In this document: positions 58,985 to 64,000 of the stretch, piece by piece | How positions within the stretch are numbered: the first letter of the stretch is position 1 | How the letters are laid out: the number at the start of each line of letters is the position of its first letter | Translations under genes and position numbers: made by a program | DNA from: Delftia tsuruhatensis | Lineage (GTDB): Bacteria > Pseudomonadota > Gammaproteobacteria > Burkholderiales > Burkholderiaceae_C | DNA: 64,000 nt | Direction of reading: 5' to 3' | NCBI RefSeq assembly: GCF_903815225.1 | Contig: NZ_LR813084.1 | Coordinates: 662,501 to 726,500, forward strand | Notes under the pieces: generated by a model | Told to the model about the DNA's origin: nothing | The model's database searches: none | Seen by the model: the letters and a program-made list of their open reading frames with translations, nothing else

Positions 58985-59500
58985 TCAGATCGATGCAGCG
59001 GCATCGGCATCCATTTCGTCCGATTCGGCGAAGGAGCCATCGGCCACATATCCGCGCGCGATGAACAGCAGGTGCACCAGCATCAGCACGAAACCCACGG
59101 GCATGGCCGCGTAGACAAAGGAAATCGGGATGTCCGTGGCCGCCGTGGTCTGGAAGCGCGTGGCCCAGACGTACTGCGAGGAAGCCACCGTCATCACCGC
59201 GCAGAACAGGCCCACGCCCAGCACCACGATGCGGCGCAGCCACTGCGCCTTGCGCGTGCTCACCGAGCGGTGCAGGTTGTCGATGGCCACATGGCCACCG
59301 AAGCGCAGCACCAGGCCCGCGCCCAGGAAGGTGACCCAGATCATCATGTGCCGGGCCACTTCCTCGGCCCAGACGATGGAGTCACCCGTGGTGTAGCGCA
59401 GCACCACGTTGGCAAACACGATGCAGGCCATGGCCAGCAGCAGCACGATGAGCAGCCAGCGGTTGCAGGCCACGAGGGCGCGTTCGATTCGGTTGAGCAT
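58985..59500 (-). CDS. dctQ: TRAP transporter small permease subunit (DctQ)
   Basis: 171 residues, four membrane segments (about 15-35, 48-65, 88-108, 125-148). RYTTGDSIVWAEEVARHMMI is the DctQ signature, with FLGAGLVLRFGGHVAIDNL following. It stabilises DctM in the inner membrane. It lies between dctP, 159 bp upstream across a stem-loop, and dctM. Confidence 0.93.
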   Translation of the reverse strand: MLNRIERALVACNRWLLIVLLLAMACIVFANVVLRYTTGDSIVWAEEVARHMMIWVTFLGAGLVLRFGGHVAIDNLHRSVSTRKAQWLRRIVVLGVGLFCAVMTVASSQYVWATRFQTTAATDIPISFVYAAMPVGFVLMLVHLLFIARGYVADGSFAESDEMDADAAASI

Positions 59501-59624
59501 AGGAGTGGGCGAGGGCAGGAGGGGCGGGGCACAAGGGCCGCAGGAGCCGGGCTGCCGTCGGAGGTCAGATCATCGGTGCGGGTGCCGCAAGGGGCTACAG
59601 GTGTTGCCCGCAGCAGGCACCCCG

Positions 59625-59648
59625 ACATTGCGGGCCGCAGCCCGCAAT
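59625..59648 (-). promoter_or_regulatory. Stem-loop between dctP and dctQ
   Basis: CATTGCGGGC-CGCA-GCCCGCAATG is a 10-bp perfect stem with tetraloop, 12 bp after the dctP stop and 125 bp before dctQ, without a T tract. Such processing or attenuation structures commonly give more binding protein than permease. Confidence 0.7.
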
Positions 59649-59659
59649 GCGTCAGAGCA

Positions 59660-60646
59660 TCACTTGGTGTTGGAGATGGTGTCCAGCGTCTTCTGGCCGA
59701 ACTTCTTGGCGTATTCCTTGTAGGCCGGCTCCAGCGCGGCGCGGAAGGCGGCCTGGTCCACCTTCTCCACCACCTGCATGCCATGGCTCCTGGCCTCTTC
59801 CACGCCCTTCTTCTCGACCGTGTCCACGAACACGCGCGAAGCCACGGCACCGGCCTTGGCACCCTGCGTGAAGGCGGCCTTCTGGCTGTCGTTCAACGTG
59901 CCCCAGAACGAGGGCGAGACCAGCAGCGCCATGGGCGCGTAGACATGGGCCGTCAGCGTCAGATGTTTTTGCACCTGCCACAGCTTGGCCGAGGCCAGCA
60001 CCGAGATCGGGTTCTCCTGGCCGTCGATCGTGCCCTGCTGCAGCGCGCCGATCACCTCGGGCCAGGACATGGGCGTGGGCGAGGCGCCCAGCGTGCGGAA
60101 GGCCGTGATGTGCACGGGGTTCTCGGTCACGCGGATCTTCAGGCCCTTGAGGTCGGCCACGCCGTTGACGGCATGCTTGTTGTTGGTCAGATGGCGAAAG
60201 CCCTGCTCGCCCCAGGCCAGCGCGACCAGGCCGCGCTTGCTGAACCTGGCCAGCAGGTCCTGGCCGAAGGCGCCGTCCAGCACGGCGCGCGCGTGCTGCG
60301 TGTCGCGGAACAGGAAGGGGATGTCCACCACGCCCACGTCGGGCACGAAGTTGCTGATGGCGCCCGTGGAGACGATGGCCGCCTCCACCGTGCCCAGCTG
60401 CAGGCCTTCGATCAGCTCGCGCTCGCCGCCCAGGGCGGAAGCGGGGAACTGCTTGAACTTGTAGGCACCGTTCGTGCCCTTGTCCACCGCGTCGGCCCAG
60501 GCCTGCGCCGCCGCGCCGTAGTGCGAGTTCACGGCCAGGGCGTAGCCGATCTTGACCTCCTTGGACTGGGCCAAAGCGGCGCCGGCCGAGGCCACGGCCA
60601 TGGCGGCCACGCAGGTCGAAAGAAGGGTGCGGCGGAACAATTGCAT
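59660..60646 (-). CDS. dctP: TRAP transporter periplasmic substrate-binding subunit (DctP)
   Basis: 328 residues with signal peptide (RTLLSTCVAAMAVASAGAAL, cut near ALAQ, residue 26). Mature features of the DctP/SiaP fold are KIGYALAVNSHYGAAAQAWA, GGERELIEGLQLGTVEAAIV, the carboxylate-binding Arg in LKIRVTENP, and MSWPEVIGALQQGTIDGQEN. The ligand is probably an organic acid; which one cannot be read. It is the first gene of the TRAP operon. A diverged copy of the 84-bp repeat lies 36 bp upstream of its start, within the likely promoter region. Confidence 0.94.
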   Translation of the reverse strand: MQLFRRTLLSTCVAAMAVASAGAALAQSKEVKIGYALAVNSHYGAAAQAWADAVDKGTNGAYKFKQFPASALGGERELIEGLQLGTVEAAIVSTGAISNFVPDVGVVDIPFLFRDTQHARAVLDGAFGQDLLARFSKRGLVALAWGEQGFRHLTNNKHAVNGVADLKGLKIRVTENPVHITAFRTLGASPTPMSWPEVIGALQQGTIDGQENPISVLASAKLWQVQKHLTLTAHVYAPMALLVSPSFWGTLNDSQKAAFTQGAKAGAVASRVFVDTVEKKGVEEARSHGMQVVEKVDQAAFRAALEPAYKEYAKKFGQKTLDTISNTK

Positions 60647-60681
60647 AGCGGCAAGTCTCACTTGTTGTGTGTTGGAAGAAT

Positions 60682-60770
60682 GCGCCCCCACGCTCTCCTT
60701 GTTGCACAAGGTCCGCTGTCCCGCCCGAAGGGGACGCCTTTCATCCTGGGGCGGCCCGGCGATGAAAAAG
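60682..60770 (+). repeat. Diverged single copy of the 84-bp intergenic repeat
   Basis: GCGCCCCCACGCTCTCCTTG through GGGGCGGCCCGGCGATG matches the 57.4-kb units along its whole length with scattered changes, in the same orientation. It stands upstream of dctP, so copies of one element bracket the TRAP operon. Confidence 0.85.
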
Positions 60771-60825
60771 AGCCCATGGATTGTAGTGACCACTCCCCTT
60801 GTGGCGACCACGTACAAAGCGCTCG

Positions 60826-61041
60826 TCATGTGCGGTGGGGCTCATCGGGTTTGGCGATGTCGTGTCGCTCAGGTGACCGTTTTCCATGCTCGCTCGCAGA
60901 AGTCCTGGCCACGATTGCGGACCTGATTCTCTTGCGGGATGCCGCCTGAAGTCTGGAAGCCTCCTTGGGAGGAAATCCCAATTCCAGAAACAGATTCGAT
61001 CCGGCTTTCGTCACATGCCTGATCTCTATGTCAATGTGCAT
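60826..61041 (-). pseudogene. Possible remnant of an XRE-type (HTH_37-like) antitoxin/regulator gene
   Basis: An AGGAGG site 8 nt upstream of ATG 61041 opens a 71-codon frame. Its first 39 residues (start MHIDIEIRHVTKAGSNLFLE, then LGFPPKEASRLQAASRKRI) resemble the N-terminus of small XRE regulators of the HigA kind. The following residues (ARTSASEHGKRSPERHD) do not form the expected helix-turn-helix. I read it as a gene truncated after the N-terminal segment. No toxin gene is adjacent. Similarity is from memory of the family, so the call is tentative. Confidence 0.4.
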
Positions 61042-61073
61042 TAGGCCGCCCTCCTGGACTGTGTCGTCAAAAC

Positions 61074-61103
61074 AAAACGCCCGATGCGCAAGCACCGGGC
61101 GTC
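61074..61103 (-). terminator. Intrinsic terminator of putP
   Basis: On the minus strand ACGCCCG/CGGGCGT form the stem (extended by TGC/GCA after one mismatch, GCAA-type loop), followed by TTTTGTTTTG. It lies about 38 bp past the putP stop. Confidence 0.85.
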
Positions 61104-61140
61104 GAAGGACATCCTACGGGCATCGCTGCCCTGGACGGGG

Positions 61141-62643
61141 TCAGCGTGCGCCGATCTGCGCAAACTCCTTGTCCACTGCCGCATGGGCGTTCAGCATGGT
61201 CTGCGAAGGCGCGGGCCCCATGCGGCTGACCACCACCGTGGCCAGCCAGGCCAGGATGAAGCCGGGAATGATCTCGTACAGGCCCAGCCAGCCGAACTGC
61301 TTCCACACCAGCACCGTGACGGCGCCCGTGATGATGCCGGCCAGTGCGCCGCCGCGTGTCATGCGGCTCCAGAACAGCGACAGGATGATCACCGGGCCGA
61401 AGGCGGCGCCGAAGCCGGCCCAGGCATAGCTGACCATGCCCAGCACCTTGGATTCGGGGTTGCTGGCGATGGCGATGGCGATCACGGCCACCAGCAGCAC
61501 CATGGCGCGGCCGATCCAGACCAGCTCGACCTGGCTGGCGTTCTTGCGCAGGAAGGTGCGGTAGATGTCCTCGGTCAGCGCGCTGGAGCACACCAGCAGC
61601 TGGCACGACAGCGTGCTCATCACGGCCGCCAGGATGGCCGCCAGCAGCGCGCCCGCGATCCAGGGGTTGAACAGCTGCTTGGTGATTTCCATGAATACCG
61701 TCTCGGCATTCGCGTTCACGGCGCCGGCGCCTGCGGGGTTGGCCGCGAAGTAGGGAATGCCGACGAAGCCCACGGCCACGGCGCCGGCCAGGCACAGCAC
61801 CATCCAGGTCATGCTGATGCGGCGTGCCGAGGGAATGGTCTGCACCGACGATGCGGCCATGAAGCGCACCAGAATGTGCGGCTGGCCGAAATAACCCAGG
61901 CCCCAGGCCAGCAGCGAGACGATGCCCACGAAGCTGGCGCCCCGGAACAGGTCGAACTTCTCCGCCGCCACGATGGCGTGCAGGTCCTGGCCCGGCTGCA
62001 GCTGGCCTTGCACGGCCAGCCAGGCGATCACGGGCGCCAGGATCAGCGCCGTGATCATCATCGAGGCCTGGATGGTGTCCGTCCAGCTCACGGCCAGGAA
62101 GCCGCCGATGAACACATAGGCGATGGTGCACAGCGCGCCCACCCACAGGGCCGTGCCGTAGGGCATGCCGAACATGTTCTCGAACAGGCGCGCGCCCGCC
62201 ACCACGCCCGAGGCGCAATACAGCGTGAAGAACACCAGGATCACCATGGCCGTCACGATGCGCAGCACATTGGAATGGTCCTCGAAACGGTTGGCCAGAT
62301 AGTCGGGCAGGGTCAGCGCATTGCCTGCGCGCTCCGTGTACAGGCGCAGCCGCGCCGCCACCAGGCGCCAGTTCAGGTAGGCGCCCAGGGTCAGGCCGAT
62401 GGCGATCCAGGCCTCCGACAGGCCCGACAGGTAGATGGCGCCCGGCAGGCCCATCAGCAGCCAGCCGCTCATGTCCGATGCGCCGGCCGACAGCGCCGTC
62501 ACGAAGCTGCCCAGGCTGCGGCCACCCAGGATGTAGTCGGAGAGGTTCTTGGTGCTGAAGTAGCCGATGGCGCCGATGCCGAGCATGGCGACCAGGTAGA
62601 TGGCGAACATGATCGCCGTCGGGTCGTTCCAGTTGAATTGCAT
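61141..62643 (-). CDS. putP: Sodium/proline symporter
   Basis: 500 residues, about 13 membrane segments, sodium:solute symporter family. PutP-specific stretches are NLSDYILGGRSLGSFVTALS, AGASDMSGWLLMGLPGAIYL and LTLPDYLANRFEDHSNVLR. It imports proline with Na+. It lies 79 bp downstream of putA on the same strand, forming a put operon; the two are separated by a strong GC hairpin. Confidence 0.96.
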   Translation of the reverse strand: MQFNWNDPTAIMFAIYLVAMLGIGAIGYFSTKNLSDYILGGRSLGSFVTALSAGASDMSGWLLMGLPGAIYLSGLSEAWIAIGLTLGAYLNWRLVAARLRLYTERAGNALTLPDYLANRFEDHSNVLRIVTAMVILVFFTLYCASGVVAGARLFENMFGMPYGTALWVGALCTIAYVFIGGFLAVSWTDTIQASMMITALILAPVIAWLAVQGQLQPGQDLHAIVAAEKFDLFRGASFVGIVSLLAWGLGYFGQPHILVRFMAASSVQTIPSARRISMTWMVLCLAGAVAVGFVGIPYFAANPAGAGAVNANAETVFMEITKQLFNPWIAGALLAAILAAVMSTLSCQLLVCSSALTEDIYRTFLRKNASQVELVWIGRAMVLLVAVIAIAIASNPESKVLGMVSYAWAGFGAAFGPVIILSLFWSRMTRGGALAGIITGAVTVLVWKQFGWLGLYEIIPGFILAWLATVVVSRMGPAPSQTMLNAHAAVDKEFAQIGAR

Positions 62644-62692
62644 GGAAATGTCCTGTGCGTGTTGTGTGTCTGTTGGGCTTTGTGGGGCACTC

Positions 62693-62719
62693 GCCGGGGC
62701 CGGCTCCGCCGGCCCCGGC
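62693..62719 (-). promoter_or_regulatory. Strong GC hairpin between putA and putP
   Basis: GCCGGGGCCGGC and GCCGGCCCCGGC form a perfect 12-bp stem with a 3-nt loop, beginning 3 bp after the putA stop. No T tract follows, so it may attenuate read-through or protect the putA mRNA 3' end. Confidence 0.7.
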
Positions 62720-62722
62720 CTT

Positions 62723-64000
62723 TCAGGCCATGGTCATCAGTTGGGCGTTTCCACCTGCGGCGGCGGTATTGGTGCTGATGGCCTGCTCGTGGAACAGCGC
62801 GGCCAGGTCATAGCCTCGCCCGGCATGCAACTCGTCGCTGTTGCGGCTTTCGATGCGCACCAGGGCGCCCTCGCGGGCCGCCACCTGGGCGCAGGCCTGC
62901 AGCAGGGCATCGCCGTCGCCTTCGAACAGCAGGGCGGTCAGGGGCTGCCGCGCGTCGCCCAGGCTGTCCAGGCTGGCGCTGTGCAGCCAGTGCACGCCGG
63001 CATCGCCGGCGGCCGCGCGCAGCGCCTGCCAGGTGGTGGCGCAGCCGTTGCCGTCCTGCGTGCCGCCTTCGGGCAGCACGGCATGGCAGGGGTTGCCGCT
63101 GGCCAGGGCCGCGGCCACCTGGGCCACCAGGCCCAGCGGCGTGCGCGGCAGGGCCCAGACGGGGCCGCGCGGCAGCAGGCGGTAGCGGTTGGACTCGCCC
63201 GTGGGGCCGGGCAGCAGCAGGGCGGCACCCAGGCGCGAGGCGGCCAGCGCCTCGTCGCAGGCGGCCAGGGCCAGCACCTGCTCATCGGTGTTCATGTCCC
63301 GCGGGGGGGTCTTGGACAACAGGCCGCGCAGCTCGCCCAGCAGTCGCAGCGAGGGCTGTTCCGAGCCTTGCGCGCGCGGGAACACCGTCAGCGCGGCATT
63401 GGCCGGGCCCTGCGCCAGGCGGTGCAGGTACAGTGGTCCGCCGGCCTTGGGGCCCGTGCCCGACAGGCCCATGCCGCCGAAGGGCTGCACGCCCACCATG
63501 GCGCCGATCACATTGCGGTTCACATAGATGTTGCCCGCGTGCACGCGCTGCGTGAGGTGCTGGATGGTCTCGTCGATGCGGCTGTGCACGCCGAAGGTCA
63601 GGCCGTAGCCGGTGGCGTTGATGCCGTCCACCAGGGCATCGAGCTGCTCGCGCCTGAAGCGGATCACATGCAGCACCGGGCCGAAGACCTCGCGCTCAAG
63701 GCGCGTGGTGCTGTCGATCTCGATCAGGGCCGGCGCGACGTAGTGGCCGTTGAGCACACCCTCCTTGCGTTCCACGCGGGTGACCTTCTGGCCCGCCGCG
63801 GCCATGCGCTCGATGTGCTCCTCGATCTGGCGGCGGGCCGCGTCGTCGATCACGGGACCCACGTCGGTGCCCAGGCGGTCGGGGTTGCCCAGCGTCCATT
63901 CCTGCAGCGCATCACGCAGCATGGTCAGCGTGCGCTCGGCCACATCGTCCTGCAGGCACAGCAGGCGCAGCGCCGAGCAGCGCTGGCCGGCCGAATCGAA
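62723..64000 (-). CDS. putA: PutA, C-terminal part (P5C dehydrogenase end; 5' part beyond window)
   Basis: The reading frame is open to the window edge, so the N-terminal regulatory and proline dehydrogenase domains lie outside. At the edge is the P5C/aldehyde dehydrogenase catalytic segment SAGQRCSALRLLCLQDDVAE with the active-site Cys, then VFGPVLHVIRF and GNIYVNRNVIGAMVGVQPFG GMGLSGTGPKAGG-type end of the domain, followed by the PutA C-terminal flap domain (TNTAAAGGNAQLMTMA at the end). PutA oxidises proline to glutamate and, in many species, represses put genes. putP lies downstream. Confidence 0.96.
   Translation of the reverse strand, partial: FDSAGQRCSALRLLCLQDDVAERTLTMLRDALQEWTLGNPDRLGTDVGPVIDDAARRQIEEHIERMAAAGQKVTRVERKEGVLNGHYVAPALIEIDSTTRLEREVFGPVLHVIRFRREQLDALVDGINATGYGLTFGVHSRIDETIQHLTQRVHAGNIYVNRNVIGAMVGVQPFGGMGLSGTGPKAGGPLYLHRLAQGPANAALTVFPRAQGSEQPSLRLLGELRGLLSKTPPRDMNTDEQVLALAACDEALAASRLGAALLLPGPTGESNRYRLLPRGPVWALPRTPLGLVAQVAAALASGNPCHAVLPEGGTQDGNGCATTWQALRAAAGDAGVHWLHSASLDSLGDARQPLTALLFEGDGDALLQACAQVAAREGALVRIESRNSDELHAGRGYDLAALFHEQAISTNTAAAGGNAQLMTMA

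Noticed and set aside
62723-63943. putA as a complete 406-residue protein starting at 63943
   Set aside because: The frame continues upstream to the window edge with the catalytic segment SAGQRCSALR, so the internal start is false and the gene is partial.

Overview
The window is high-GC (mostly about 65-70 % by eye) beta-proteobacterial chromosome. Several signs point to Comamonadaceae, probably Delftia or a close relative: the 23S/5S sequence, a Gram-negative porin ending in Phe, Bug/TctC and TRAP uptake proteins, a liu leucine-degradation locus containing carbonic anhydrase and aceK, and GC-rich intergenic repeats. The genus is inferred from gene content and no database search was possible. 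I saw no insertion sequence, prophage, integron, CRISPR array or tRNA gene.

Layout. 1-2.6 kb: end of an rRNA operon (partial 23S, 5S, terminator). 2.7-12.2 kb: a long forward gene run with liuR, a thioesterase, liuA, carbonic anhydrase, aceK, a thiolase, a PPOX flavoprotein, an SDR, an acyl-CoA dehydrogenase and a hydrolase. Two near-identical LiuR-type palindromes flank liuR. 12.2-19.6 kb: DUF421 membrane protein, YchJ, a hybrid histidine kinase with a degenerate receiver, a convergently overlapping LuxR-type response regulator, a repeat-containing lipoprotein, a HAD phosphatase, a GST and an AraC regulator. 19.7-28.6 kb: acyl-CoA synthetase, a Na+/H+ antiporter, then liuB, liuC, a DUF4126 gene and liuD. 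28.7-34.4 kb: a beta-keto-acid cluster (Bug protein, BKACE, 3-hydroxyacyl-CoA dehydrogenase, divergent LysR), then liuE translationally coupled to ybaK and a DUF1289 gene. 34.4-42.4 kb: DsbA-like isomerase, a CBS/DUF294 protein coupled to a DnaQ-like exonuclease, a PEBP protein, the DUF485-actP acetate uptake pair, and an MFS carrier with a large periplasmic insert. 42.4-52.4 kb: porin, a 39-codon peptide gene, a LexA-boxed giant uvrA encoding two UvrA units in tandem, and an MFS exporter with a divergent LysR regulator. 52.4-61 kb: an unknown secreted protein, an MFS/GMC oxidoreductase pair with a divergent IclR regulator, and a TRAP transporter operon flanked by copies of one intergenic repeat. 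61-64 kb: putP and the 3' part of putA.

Function. Much of the window serves branched-chain and short-chain acyl-CoA catabolism. LiuA, LiuBD, LiuC and LiuE convert isovaleryl-CoA to acetyl-CoA and acetoacetate. Carbonic anhydrase could supply bicarbonate to the biotin carboxylase, AceK could send acetyl-CoA into the glyoxylate shunt, and the thiolase, SDR and acyl-CoA synthetase handle related intermediates. ActP, PutA/PutP and the TRAP and MFS carriers feed the same central pathways. The most distinctive items are the fused, apparently SOS-controlled UvrA, the hybrid kinase that lacks its receiver aspartate, the five-repeat poly-Gly lipoprotein, the 39-residue peptide gene and the repeat-bracketed TRAP operon.
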